From assembly GCA_905214305.1 (NCBI GenBank), contig CAJMLK010000021.1, forward strand, positions 1 to 43,347: 43,347 nucleotides of DNA, given 5' to 3'. Within the stretch, counting starts at the first letter, position 1; every line of letters begins with the position of its first letter. The DNA is from an uncultured bacterium. Its GTDB lineage: Bacteria; Desulfobacterota; Desulfovibrionia; Desulfovibrionales; Desulfovibrionaceae. The position numbers were made by a program, and so were the translations under genes. Positions 16,207 to 24,223 of the stretch are shown one piece after another. The notes under the pieces were generated by a model. It worked only from the letters and a program-made list of their open reading frames with translations. It ran no database searches and was not told where the DNA came from.

Positions 16207-18093
16207 ATGTCCGCCAAAGCCAAACGCGCCGCCCTTATCGGCTATGACTGCCTTATCCCCAAGAGGCTTGAACATATGCTGGCCCAGGGAGGGCTGGACA
16301 ATTTCCGCAAGTTCATGAACGAAGGCAGCTACATTCCCGAAGGGTTCAACCTGCCCACGGTCACCCCGCCCTCCTGGGCCACCATCTGCACCGGCGCATG
16401 GCCCCGCACCCACGGCGTGGAAGACTACTATTACTATCACGAAGGCCGCAGCCTGGACTACAAGGAAACCACCCAGGCTTTCGGCTCCGACATCCTCACC
16501 GCCCAGACCATCTGGGACGCCTGGGACAAGGCGGGCAAAAAGTGTCTTGTGATCAACTACCCCATGTCCTGGCCGTCCAAGATGGACAAGGGCGTCATGA
16601 TCATGGGCGAGGGCCTCAGCCCCGCCGAAACACGCTGGCCCCTGCACGGCAACGAGCACAAGGAATTTCTCTGCTCTGAAAGCGTGATCTCCACCGACTA
16701 CTACCCCATGGGCGCGCAGGGCGTTTTTGATGACGCCAAAGGCTGGAAAAACCTGCCCGAAGGCGACGAACCGCTTGAAATGACCGTCAACATGACCTTC
16801 AAGGAATCCATCGAACCCCTTGAGGATCAGGTATGGCACTGTCTTGTCTGGCAAAGCGAAGACGACGGCTATGACCGAATGGCCCTGTGCCCCGAAAAAG
16901 ACTATGCCAAGGCATTTTTCACCATCACCCTGGGCGCGTGGAGCGAACCCGTGCAGCACGACTTTACCATAAAGGCCGATGGCCGTACGGAAAAGGGCGT
17001 GTTTCGCTGCAAGCTCATGCAGCTGTCTGACGATGCTGAAGAATTCAAGCTTTACGTGTCCGGCATAGCTGGTCGCTGCGGCTTTGTTGCGCCTGCCGAA
17101 GCCGCCGCCCACATTGATTTTTCCAAAGACATCACGGCCAACGACATCGGTCTTGTGGCCTACCTGCACGGCATCATCGACACCGACACCGTGTGCGAAC
17201 TTGTGGAATTTCACAGCGCATGGCTGTGGAACACCATCAGCTCGCTCATCAAGGCCAACCCGGACTGGGATCTGCTTTACATGCACTCCCACCCCATTGA
17301 CTGGTTCTATCACGGCTGGCTCAGCGAACTGGACAGCAAGGACGATGCCGTACGCGCCCGCGCCGAAAAAATGGAACGCCACATCTACGAAGTGGAAGAC
17401 CGCCTGCTGGGCCGCCTGATGGACATCATGGGCGATGAGACCCTCATGTGCGTCTGCTCCGACCACGGCGCAACCCCCATGGGGCCGATCCTCAACACGG
17501 CCCACGCCCTCAAGGAGGCCGGCCTGTGCTCCTACGAGCCTAAAAAGTCGGAAAACTACTGGGACATCTACGAAGAAACCGAAGGTTTCAACTATGTGCT
17601 TGACGTGAGCAAGTCCGTAGCCGTGCCCCAGCGCTACATGTTTGTCTACGTCAACCTCAAGGACAAGTACCCCGGCGGCATTGTGGAAGCCGAGGACTAT
17701 GAAAAGGTGCGTGACCAGATCATTGATGCCCTGCTTGACTACAAACACCCCGAAACCGGCGAACGCCCGGTGCTGCTGGCCGTGCGCCGTGAAGACGCCC
17801 ACGTGTTCGGCATGGGCGGCGCGCAGGCGGGTGACGTGGTGTACGTGCTCAAGCCCGAGTATATGGCCGAGCACGGATATGGCCTGCCCACGGGCGAATC
17901 CGGCTGCGGCAGCCTCAAGAATCTGCTCATGTTCCGCGGGCCGAACATCAAGAAGGGCTACCGCTACACGCGCCCGCGCTGGCTGGCCGACATCGTGCCC
18001 ACCTTCTGCTACGTGACCGGCAACCCCATTCCTGAAGACGCCGAAGGCGCGCCCATTTATCAGATCATGGAAAACCCCGATCTGGTGGACTAA
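16207..18093 (+). CDS. Alkaline-phosphatase-superfamily hydrolase (type I phosphodiesterase/nucleotide pyrophosphatase-like)
   Basis: 628 aa, cytoplasmic (no signal peptide). Family enzymes use two metals and a Thr/Ser nucleophile to cleave phosphate, phosphonate or related esters. Visible ligands: D14 (IGYD), nucleophile T53 (PTVTPPSW), D365 and H369 (HPIDWFYHGW), and D419-H420 (SDHGATPMGP). The last family His, usually in a G-x-H motif near the C-terminus, is not evident; the matching region reads TGESGCGS. AAGGAGG stands 9 bases before the ATG. The gene is divergent from the BCCT gene and precedes a small gene after a large hairpin. Substrate unknown; the BCCT link hints at a substituted amine or sulfonium compound, which is inference only. 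Confidence 0.88.
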   Translation: MSAKAKRAALIGYDCLIPKRLEHMLAQGGLDNFRKFMNEGSYIPEGFNLPTVTPPSWATICTGAWPRTHGVEDYYYYHEGRSLDYKETTQAFGSDILTAQTIWDAWDKAGKKCLVINYPMSWPSKMDKGVMIMGEGLSPAETRWPLHGNEHKEFLCSESVISTDYYPMGAQGVFDDAKGWKNLPEGDEPLEMTVNMTFKESIEPLEDQVWHCLVWQSEDDGYDRMALCPEKDYAKAFFTITLGAWSEPVQHDFTIKADGRTEKGVFRCKLMQLSDDAEEFKLYVSGIAGRCGFVAPAEAAAHIDFSKDITANDIGLVAYLHGIIDTDTVCELVEFHSAWLWNTISSLIKANPDWDLLYMHSHPIDWFYHGWLSELDSKDDAVRARAEKMERHIYEVEDRLLGRLMDIMGDETLMCVCSDHGATPMGPILNTAHALKEAGLCSYEPKKSENYWDIYEETEGFNYVLDVSKSVAVPQRYMFVYVNLKDKYPGGIVEAEDYEKVRDQIIDALLDYKHPETGERPVLLAVRREDAHVFGMGGAQAGDVVYVLKPEYMAEHGYGLPTGESGCGSLKNLLMFRGPNIKKGYRYTRPRWLADIVPTFCYVTGNPIPEDAEGAPIYQIMENPDLVD

Positions 18094-18133
18094 CCCCGAA
18101 TTTGCAACCGGCGGGGCACGCCCCGCATCAGAC

Positions 18134-18203
18134 GCCATGATCTTTTCCTTTACTTGGCGCCCGCCCGTGAGGGCGGGCGCCAAGTAAAGGAAAAGATCAT
18201 GGC
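18134..18203. repeat. Perfect 33-bp inverted repeat with a 4-base loop, covering a ribosome site and start codon
   Basis: Arms 18134-18166 and 18171-18203 are exact reverse complements; the loop is GTGA. The right arm contains AAAGGAAAAG and the ATGGC of the gene at 18199. In RNA it would form a very stable hairpin hiding that ribosome site. No T-run follows, so it is not a classic terminator. Confidence 0.95.
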
Positions 18204-18750
18204 CGAGAAAAAAGCGATACTGCTCCTGGCGCCGGAGCTGAACCTGAACGCCACGTCAGAAGCCCTCGACAAGCTCCGCAAAAAGGCGGCCCTGCTGCCC
18301 AAGGCCTGCAAAGACGGCCTTGAAGCCCGCGCCGTGGCCCTGGGCGCAAAAACGGTGGACACCAGCGCGCTGACAGAAGAAAACGAAGAAGCCTTTTTGC
18401 TGCTCAAGGGCGGCGATGCCGAACTGGCCGCCATACTTGAACATGCCGACAGGCGCACCCTTGTGGTCGTGGCCGGGGCTGATGCCGCAGCATTTTACGG
18501 CCTTGCGGTCAACGGCAAGGCCGGTGCGGTAGAACGCGCGGTCAATGCCGAGGACATCGCCCTGACCATTGCCACCATCGCTGACCTGCCCATCGCGGCG
18601 GAATGCACCGGAGCCATCATTTATCAGGTCATGAAAAACCCCAACCTCAAGCTCGACGAAATCCGCAAGCTCAAGGAAGCTCTGCTGCGTATGGAATCCG
18701 TCATCCAGCGCGACAACCGCGAACCCTGGGACAAGCACGACTGCGCCTGA
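18199..18750 (+). CDS. Small partner protein with a phosphatase-C-terminus-like segment
   Basis: 183 aa. I do not recognise a named family. The N-terminal half is a helix-rich domain (TSEALDKLRKKAALLPKACK). The second half runs TLVVVAGADAAAFYG...ALTIATIADLPIAAECTGAI then IYQVMKNPNL. The same layout ends the preceding hydrolase (LLMFRGPN...DIVPTFCYVTGNPIPEDAEG, IYQIMENPDL), so this may be a detached relative of that C-terminal part without catalytic residues. The C-terminal tail is helical and charged. Its ribosome site (AAGG) and ATG lie within the right arm of the hairpin, so translation may depend on opening it. It likely works with the hydrolase, for example as a regulatory subunit; inference. 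Confidence 0.7.
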   Translation: MAEKKAILLLAPELNLNATSEALDKLRKKAALLPKACKDGLEARAVALGAKTVDTSALTEENEEAFLLLKGGDAELAAILEHADRRTLVVVAGADAAAFYGLAVNGKAGAVERAVNAEDIALTIATIADLPIAAECTGAIIYQVMKNPNLKLDEIRKLKEALLRMESVIQRDNREPWDKHDCA

Positions 18751-18898
18751 TCTCCCTTGCCAGGAGACGCGCCCATACCCCACGCCGGGCGGCCCGCCGC
18801 AAAACATGCGTCGCGGCCGCCCGCGCCGCTTCAAGGGCTTGCGGCCACCTTGCCCGCAGACGCACAGGCCGCCCGCCACCCAAACCGCCGCGTAAAAC

Positions 18899-20359
18899 CT
18901 ACTGCCTCTTGCGCGGGGGGCCGCCCTCAAGCATCAGGGTTCCGGCTCTGGGCTCGCTCATGCCCAGCCGTTTCATCTTGCGCTGCAAGGTGCGCAGGTT
19001 AAGCCCCAGCGCCTGCGCCGCCCGCCCCTTCTGCCAGCGACACTGGTCCAGCGCCTGACGTATCATGCGCTCTTCCAGCCGCATGACCGCCTGATCAAGC
19101 GTGGCGGCCTCGGCCTCCACGGTGAGCACCAGCCCCACATCATGGTTCAGGTCGCCAAGAGAAGACAAAGCCTCTTCGCCAAAGGCCATGTATCTGTCCA
19201 GAAAATTGTAAAGTTCGCGCACGTTGCCGGGCCAGTCATAGCGCTCCATAGCCAGACGCACGTGCTGCGGCAGCACCATGAACACCTTGCGCCGCTCCAT
19301 CCACGCATCCACCAGCAGGGGAATGTCGCCCTGCCGCTCACGCAAGGGCGGCAAGGTAATGGAAAGCACATGCACCCTGTAGTAGAAGTCCGAGCGCATT
19401 TTCTTTTCGCGCACCATGTGCGCAAGGTCCTGATTGGTGGCCGCAATAAGCCTGAATGAGGACTTGCGGGGGCGGTTGTCACCCACCGGGGTGTACATCT
19501 TGTTTTCAATGGCCCGCAGCAGCTTGACCTGAAGGTGCAGCGGCAGCTCGCCTATTTCGTCCAGAAACAGGGTTCCTCCGTGAGCCGCGCCGATATACCC
19601 GTCCTTATTGGCGTGCGCGCCGGAAAAGGCTCCCTTGACGTGCCCGAAAAATTCGCTTTCCAGCAGCTGCTCGGGAATGGCCCCGCAGTTGACGGGCACA
19701 TAGTTGCCCTTGCGCCCGCTGTATTCATGAATGCTGCGCGCCACCAGGTCTTTGCCGCAACCGGTTTCGCCGTAAATGATGACGTTCGAATCCGTCTCTG
19801 CAGCACGCAGAACCTGACTGTAGAGCTGCCGCATGGGTTCGCTCTGCCCCACCATTGCCCCCAGGCCGCGCAGATTGACCACAGATTCCCGCAATGCGCG
19901 ATTTTCTTCACGAAGGGCAAGCTCCTGAAACTTCTGCTCGCTCACGTCCATGATCAGGCCTTCCAGATACTGCGGACAGCCCTCTTCATCATCCACGCAC
20001 TCGCCCTGATCCCAGAGCCACTTTATCCGGCCAGAGGGCAGCAGAAGGCGGTACATTACCTGATAGGATTCCCGCGCGACAATACTGTCGCGTATGGTTT
20101 TTCGGCTCCGCTCAAGGTCATCGGGGTGGGTCATGCGCTCAATGGTATTGTTGTGCCCCATGAGCATGTCCCCGGCAGTGATGCCCAAAAGGTCGTAACA
20201 GCCACGGCTGACGAATTCCAGCTCATAGATCAGGTTTTTCTTTTCATCACGGGTGTCGCCCAAAATGCGGCAACGGTATGCCATCCCCGGCAAATGGTTG
20301 AGTAAACGGCGATAACTTTTTTCCACGTTCAAAAAAGAAGGCTGAGAAGACAATGTCAT
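18899..20359 (-). CDS. Sigma-54-dependent activator with PAS sensor domain
   Basis: 486 aa: PAS/PAC domain (about residues 15-140, PGMAYRCRILGD...MDVSEQKF), short coiled coil, AAA+ domain (about 160-395) and Fis-type HTH (about 415-470). AAA+ motifs: Walker A GETGCGKD, sigma-54 contact loop GAFSGA, Walker B GGTLFLDEIGEL, arginine-finger region PPLRERQGDIPLL. The HTH reads RAAQALGLNLRTLQRKMKRLG. Start at 20359 (AAGGTGA upstream); the frame is open to 20479 but would run across the operator. It lies between its likely targets: the BCCT/hydrolase pair on one side and the osmC operon, divergent from it, on the other. The PAS ligand is unknown. Confidence 0.92.
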   Translation of the reverse strand: MTLSSQPSFLNVEKSYRRLLNHLPGMAYRCRILGDTRDEKKNLIYELEFVSRGCYDLLGITAGDMLMGHNNTIERMTHPDDLERSRKTIRDSIVARESYQVMYRLLLPSGRIKWLWDQGECVDDEEGCPQYLEGLIMDVSEQKFQELALREENRALRESVVNLRGLGAMVGQSEPMRQLYSQVLRAAETDSNVIIYGETGCGKDLVARSIHEYSGRKGNYVPVNCGAIPEQLLESEFFGHVKGAFSGAHANKDGYIGAAHGGTLFLDEIGELPLHLQVKLLRAIENKMYTPVGDNRPRKSSFRLIAATNQDLAHMVREKKMRSDFYYRVHVLSITLPPLRERQGDIPLLVDAWMERRKVFMVLPQHVRLAMERYDWPGNVRELYNFLDRYMAFGEEALSSLGDLNHDVGLVLTVEAEAATLDQAVMRLEERMIRQALDQCRWQKGRAAQALGLNLRTLQRKMKRLGMSEPRAGTLMLEGGPPRKRQ

Positions 20360-20380
20360 GGCATCACCTTTTACATTTTC

Positions 20381-20406
20381 TGTCGCCATACGCGACAAAA
20401 ATGTCG
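20381..20406. promoter_or_regulatory. Three-half-site operator between the activator and OsmC genes
   Basis: On the minus strand: CGACA-N4-TGTCG-N7-CGACA, identical in plan to 15929-15954. It is about 75-100 bp upstream of the -24 element of the OsmC operon and only 21 bp from the activator's own start codon, so it could serve activation in one direction and self-control in the other. Confidence 0.65.
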
Positions 20407-20479
20407 TGTTTCGTAAGCGATAATCGCCCGATGTGCCAGAAAACACAAGCTCCGGCGTGGGCCTCGCGCACAAAGACAT

Positions 20480-20496
20480 CTGGCACCATTAGTGCA
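20480..20496 (+). promoter_or_regulatory. Sigma-54 (-24/-12) promoter of the OsmC operon
   Basis: CTGGCACCATTAGTGCA: full TGGCAC, five-base spacer, then GTGCA (TTGCA expected). The start would be near 20507, 33 bases before the ATG. Confidence 0.7.
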
Positions 20497-20539
20497 ATAG
20501 GCAGGCCAATTGCTCCAAACCCATTCCGGAGGACTCGAC

Positions 20540-20977
20540 ATGTCGCATAACCTCAGTGTTTCTCTCTCCCGCAAGGGGGCCAGGGTCGATCTTGATATGG
20601 ATGTGGCCGCCATCGGCATGATCTCCATCGACGGTGAGGCCGTGCCCTCCGAAGAGCGCGCGGGCGTTGCCAAAAAGATGCTGGGGGCCTCTGCCCTGTA
20701 CTGCTATTGTGCCGCGCTGGACAAGGCCCTGGATACCCGCAACGCCAAGTATGACAGCATCCGTGGCTCTGCCACGGTGCGCACCGGCACGGACGAGCTG
20801 GGCCGGGGCCGCGTCATCGGCATTGATATTGACGTGACTGTTCATATGGACGAGGAATTTGCCTTTATTTTCGACCGCGTTGAAAAAGTCATGCGCAAGG
20901 GCTGCCTTGTTACGGGATCGCTTGAAAACGCCTTTCCTGTAACCTACAGGCTCACCCTTGCCGAAGACGAGGACTAG
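20540..20977 (+). CDS. OsmC/Ohr-family thiol protein
   Basis: 145 aa, the usual OsmC length. Family proteins reduce hydroperoxides with a pair of cysteines. The central helix holds C55 and C57 (SALYCYCAALDKAL) and a second family position is C122 (RKGCLVTGSL), so a redox pair is possible. GGAGG lies before the ATG at 20540; an in-frame ATG at 20510 is less good. The stop is followed after two bases by the dihydrolipoamide dehydrogenase start, with a GcvH-like gene next. Ohr proteins are known to be recycled by lipoylated proteins and Lpd, so these three genes may form one redox chain. Whether the substrate is a peroxide or another sulfur compound is open. Confidence 0.82.
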   Translation: MSHNLSVSLSRKGARVDLDMDVAAIGMISIDGEAVPSEERAGVAKKMLGASALYCYCAALDKALDTRNAKYDSIRGSATVRTGTDELGRGRVIGIDIDVTVHMDEEFAFIFDRVEKVMRKGCLVTGSLENAFPVTYRLTLAEDED

Positions 20978-20979
20978 GC

Positions 20980-22407
20980 ATGACTGCCGAAAGCCAAACC
21001 CTCACCGTCATCGGCGGCGGCCCCGGCGGCTACACGGCGGCCTTTGCGGCTGCCCGCGCGGGCATGCGCGTCACCCTTGTGGAGTGCGAAACCCTTGGGG
21101 GAACCTGCCTCAATCACGGCTGTATCCCCACCAAGACCATCAAGTCCTCTGCCGAAGCGCTGGAAATGGCCCAAAACGCGGCCGAATTCGGCGTGCGCAT
21201 CGAGGGCGACATTCGCATTGACCCCACGGCAGTGCTGCAACGCAAGGAGCGTGTGCGCTCCATCCTCTGCACAGGGCTGGAAAAAACCTGCGCGTCTCTG
21301 GGCATTGATCTGGTACGCGGCAGGGGCCGCATCCTGCGCACCGGGCTGGTTGAACTGACCGAATCCGGCGGCTGCCGTACGGTGGAATCCGACAACATCA
21401 TCATCGCCACCGGCTCACGCCCCGTTGAACTGCCCGGACTGCCCACAGACCACACGCACATCCTGAACAGCGACGACGCCCTGCGGCTGGAGTCCGTGCC
21501 ATCTTCGCTCATCATTGTGGGCGGCGGCGTCATTGGCTGTGAAATGGCCTGTATTTACAGGGCGTTCGGCGACACTGTCACCCTTGTGGAAGGACAGGGG
21601 CGCGTTCTGCCCCTGCCCTCGGTGGATGAAGACATCAGCGCCCTTTTGCAGCGTGAGATGAAAAAACGCCGCATTGCCTGCGAAACCGGCCGCACGCTCA
21701 CCAACGTCTCCGCCGGGCCGGACGGCGTGCAGGCAGTGCTGGCGGCATCTCCCTTTGCGCCTTCCGGCGCTGCCCCCCGCCCGGAAAAAGCCGTGCACGC
21801 CGAGAAGGTGCTGGTAACCGTGGGCCGCGCACCCTGCACCAGGGGTCTTGGCCTTGAAGAAGCAGGCGTTGCGGTGGACGCGCGGGGCTGGATTGCGGCT
21901 GACGCACGCATGCGCACCTCTGTGCCCAACATCTACGCCATTGGCGATGTGCTTGGCCCCGGCCGCGTCATGCTTGCGCACGCGGCCTCTGCGGAAGCGC
22001 TGTGTGCCGTGGCAGACTGCCTCGGTCAGGGGCAGGATATGGATTACCGCCACATTCCCTCGGCGATCTTCACCTCGCCCGAAATTGGCTGCGTTGGCAT
22101 GAGCGAACGGCAGGCCAGAGACGCGGGCCACGAAGTCAAAACCTCCGTGGTGCAGATGCGTGAACTGGGCAAGGCTCAGGCCATGAGCGCCCTGCCCGGC
22201 TTCTGCAAGCTGGTGGCCGATGCGCGCACCGATACCCTGCTGGGGGTGCACATGGCCGGAGCGCACGCCACGGACCTTGTGGCCGAGGGCGTTCTGGCCC
22301 TGCACCTTGGGGCTGCGGTGGCTGATGTGGCCGCTGCCGTTCACGCACACCCCACCCTTGCGGAAATCATGGGCGATGCCGCCCTGCGCATGCCACAGAC
22401 CACGTAG
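20980..22407 (+). CDS. lpdA: Dihydrolipoamide dehydrogenase
   Basis: 475 aa FAD flavoprotein, predicted to reoxidise dihydrolipoyl groups with NAD+ or run in reverse. Motifs in order: FAD-binding GGGPGGYTAAFAAARAG (about residues 12-28), redox pair GGTCLNHGCIPTK (C-x4-C), second nucleotide-binding GGGVIGCEMACI (about 178-189), second FAD motif IYAIGDVLGP, and C-terminal HAHPTLAEIMGDA with the catalytic His-Glu. It follows osmC after two bases and precedes a GcvH-like carrier. No acyltransferase or glycine-cleavage P/T gene is present in this window, so it is a stand-alone lipoyl module. Confidence 0.95.
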   Translation: MTAESQTLTVIGGGPGGYTAAFAAARAGMRVTLVECETLGGTCLNHGCIPTKTIKSSAEALEMAQNAAEFGVRIEGDIRIDPTAVLQRKERVRSILCTGLEKTCASLGIDLVRGRGRILRTGLVELTESGGCRTVESDNIIIATGSRPVELPGLPTDHTHILNSDDALRLESVPSSLIIVGGGVIGCEMACIYRAFGDTVTLVEGQGRVLPLPSVDEDISALLQREMKKRRIACETGRTLTNVSAGPDGVQAVLAASPFAPSGAAPRPEKAVHAEKVLVTVGRAPCTRGLGLEEAGVAVDARGWIAADARMRTSVPNIYAIGDVLGPGRVMLAHAASAEALCAVADCLGQGQDMDYRHIPSAIFTSPEIGCVGMSERQARDAGHEVKTSVVQMRELGKAQAMSALPGFCKLVADARTDTLLGVHMAGAHATDLVAEGVLALHLGAAVADVAAAVHAHPTLAEIMGDAALRMPQTT

Positions 22408-22428
22408 AAGTGCCGCTGTGCGGCACTT
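22408..22428 (+). promoter_or_regulatory. Intercistronic hairpin between lpdA and the GcvH-like gene
   Basis: AAGTGCCGC-TGT-GCGGCACTT, a 9-bp perfect stem starting right after the lpdA stop. No T-run, so it more likely affects processing or stability than termination. Confidence 0.6.
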
Positions 22429-22458
22429 GAGAACAGCAACAGAGTTCAGGAGAACAGC

Positions 22459-22863
22459 ATGAAAGATCTGGATCAGGTGGAACTGCCCGAAGACATCCGC
22501 TACACCAGCGAGCATGTCTGGCTGCGCATGGACGGCGAGGCGGCCCTTGTGGGCATCAGCGACTTTGCCCAGGACCAGCTGGGCGAAATCGCCTTTGTGG
22601 ATTTGCCCGCCGAGGGCACGCACTTCAAGGCAGGCGAGGAATTCGGCACGGTGGAGTCCATCAAGTCCGTCAGCCCCCTCTACATGCCCGTTTCCGGGAC
22701 GGTGCGCACCACGAACAACGCCCTTGAAGACGCGCCCACCCTTGTCAATGTGGAGCCGTATACCGAGGGCTGGATGATCTGCATCACTCCCGACAGTACC
22801 GATGATGCCGCAGGCATGCAGGACGCCGCTGCCTACCGCGCCCTGCTGGCCCAAAACGCATGA
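22459..22863 (+). CDS. gcvH: GcvH-like lipoyl carrier protein
   Basis: 134 aa, GcvH length. The glycine-cleavage H protein carries a lipoyl group on a lysine; here the site is the Lys in VESIKSVSPLYMPVSGTV (about residue 71). DIRYTSEHVWLRMDG, VGISDFAQDQLGEIAFVDLP and the C-terminal GWMICITP are all H-protein-like. AGGAG precedes the ATG. No gcvP or gcvT is nearby. With OsmC and Lpd as operon partners it may act as a lipoyl electron carrier rather than in glycine cleavage; inference. Confidence 0.9.
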   Translation: MKDLDQVELPEDIRYTSEHVWLRMDGEAALVGISDFAQDQLGEIAFVDLPAEGTHFKAGEEFGTVESIKSVSPLYMPVSGTVRTTNNALEDAPTLVNVEPYTEGWMICITPDSTDDAAGMQDAAAYRALLAQNA

Positions 22864-22882
22864 GACGGGGCCTGCAACAGCC

Positions 22883-23911
22883 ATGACGGACGCGTTTCTG
22901 GCGCTCAGCCATCAGAAAGACCGGGCTTTTGCCCGCAAGGGACTGACCGTTGCCGCCATAAACGGCATCTTTTTCAGTCTCGACAGCATGTTGCTGAAAA
23001 CAGGTCTTGGTGGCAGCCCGTTTTGCGATCCCCTGTTCTGGCTGATTGCGCCCCTTTTTGCCGCGGGCTGCCATGACCTTGCCGCCGCCTGTCTTTCCCT
23101 GGGCATCAACACTGCTCAGGGAAAGCGGCGCGAGGTTTTTCGCACCCTGCACAGCAAACCCGGGCGCTGGTGCATACTGGGGGCGCTTATAGGCGCACCG
23201 CTGGGCATGGGCGGTTTTTTGCTGGCACTGGCGCTGGCCGGGCCTGCCTATGCCCTGCCCATCACAACCCTGTACCCCGCCATTGCCGCTGTGCTGGCCC
23301 GTGTGTTTCTCAAGGAGCGCATTTCGCGGCGCACAGGGATGGGCCTCATCTGCTGCGTAGCCGGAGCCGCCGTCATAAGTTGCGCTCCGGCAACGGCGGT
23401 GCAGGGCAGCCCGCACCTGTACCTGGGCATTGCCTTTGCCTTTGTGGCCGCGCTGGGATGGGCGGCAGAAGGCGTGTGCGCGTCATCGGGCATGGATTTC
23501 ATCGAGCCGGGCATCGCACTGAACGTGTATCAGCTTGTTTCCGCCGCCCTGTATTTTTGCCTCATCATACCCGCTGCGGCCGCATGGCTTGTGGTGCAGG
23601 GGCATGGGCCAGCCCTTGCGGACATGGCCGCAAGCGCCCTGCACAGCCGGGAACTGTGGCTTTTTTTCGCGGCGGGCTGGCTCGGTTGCCTGTCGTATCG
23701 CTGCTGGTACATGGCGATGAACATGATCGGCGTCAGCCGCGCCATGGCGCTGAACATCACCTACGCCCTGTGGGGCATACTGTTCAGCGTCTTTTTCATG
23801 CATGCGCCGGTGACCGCCCGGCTGCTGGCTGGCGCGGGTCTTGTCTTTTGTGGCGTGATCCTTGTCATTCGCAGTCGGCATGAGGGCATCGCCCTGCGGC
23901 GCACGGACTGA
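22883..23911 (+). CDS. EamA/DMT-family transporter
   Basis: 342 aa with about ten membrane segments in two related halves of five, as in drug/metabolite transporters. The first half has ALPITTLYPAIAAVLARVFLKERISRRTG, the typical end of the first EamA repeat. The second has VSRAMALNITYALWGILFSVFF and ends LAGAGLVFCGVILVIR. Start at 22883; an in-frame ATG at 22802 would overlap gcvH and its extension is not membrane-like. It follows the GcvH-like gene after 19 bp and is probably in the same transcript. Substrate and direction unknown; export of a metabolite or amino acid would be usual. Confidence 0.85.
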   Translation: MTDAFLALSHQKDRAFARKGLTVAAINGIFFSLDSMLLKTGLGGSPFCDPLFWLIAPLFAAGCHDLAAACLSLGINTAQGKRREVFRTLHSKPGRWCILGALIGAPLGMGGFLLALALAGPAYALPITTLYPAIAAVLARVFLKERISRRTGMGLICCVAGAAVISCAPATAVQGSPHLYLGIAFAFVAALGWAAEGVCASSGMDFIEPGIALNVYQLVSAALYFCLIIPAAAAWLVVQGHGPALADMAASALHSRELWLFFAAGWLGCLSYRCWYMAMNMIGVSRAMALNITYALWGILFSVFFMHAPVTARLLAGAGLVFCGVILVIRSRHEGIALRRTD

Positions 23912-23947
23912 TTCTTCCGTCCTTCGAAAACCAGCACAGGGAGCCGC

Positions 23948-24223
23948 ATGAACAAACCCCCCACGCGCACCGTGCGCCTGAATATCGGAGCCATGCTGCT
24001 GGACGGCATGCCCAGAACAGCGGAAGAAATCTGCTCCGCCCTGACAAGCCTCTATCCCGGCGAACGGCATGTATGTACCGCATCTGTTGAGCTGCACCTT
24101 CAGGCCCTCAGGGCCGTCGGCATTGTGGTTCTGGCTGGCTCCACCGACGCCGGAACCCGGCACGGCCTGTCCTATGCGCTGAGCGCCGATGGCAAGATTC
24201 GAGTGCAGCGCAACCTTGAGTAA
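23948..24223 (+). CDS. Small protein with a possible winged-helix fold
   Basis: 91 aa, not recognised. The order helix (MLLDGMPRTAEEICSALTSLY), helix (ASVELHLQALRAVGIVVLAG) and then a beta-like tail (GLSYALSADGKIRVQRN) looks like a small winged-helix DNA-binding domain. AGGGA precedes the ATG. It follows the EamA gene after 36 bp on the same strand and may be the last gene of the osmC operon. Confidence 0.6.
   Translation: MNKPPTRTVRLNIGAMLLDGMPRTAEEICSALTSLYPGERHVCTASVELHLQALRAVGIVVLAGSTDAGTRHGLSYALSADGKIRVQRNLE

Noticed and set aside
16186..18183. 665-codon minus-strand open frame opposite the phosphatase-type gene
   Set aside because: It is antisense to a gene with a perfect ribosome site and intact catalytic motifs; the translated product has no domain and a shadow-like composition.
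20079..20096. Additional operator CGCGACA-N4-TGTCGCG inside the activator gene
   Set aside because: The half-sites match two parts of the operator but the third half-site is missing, and it lies within conserved PAS-domain coding sequence; chance is likely.
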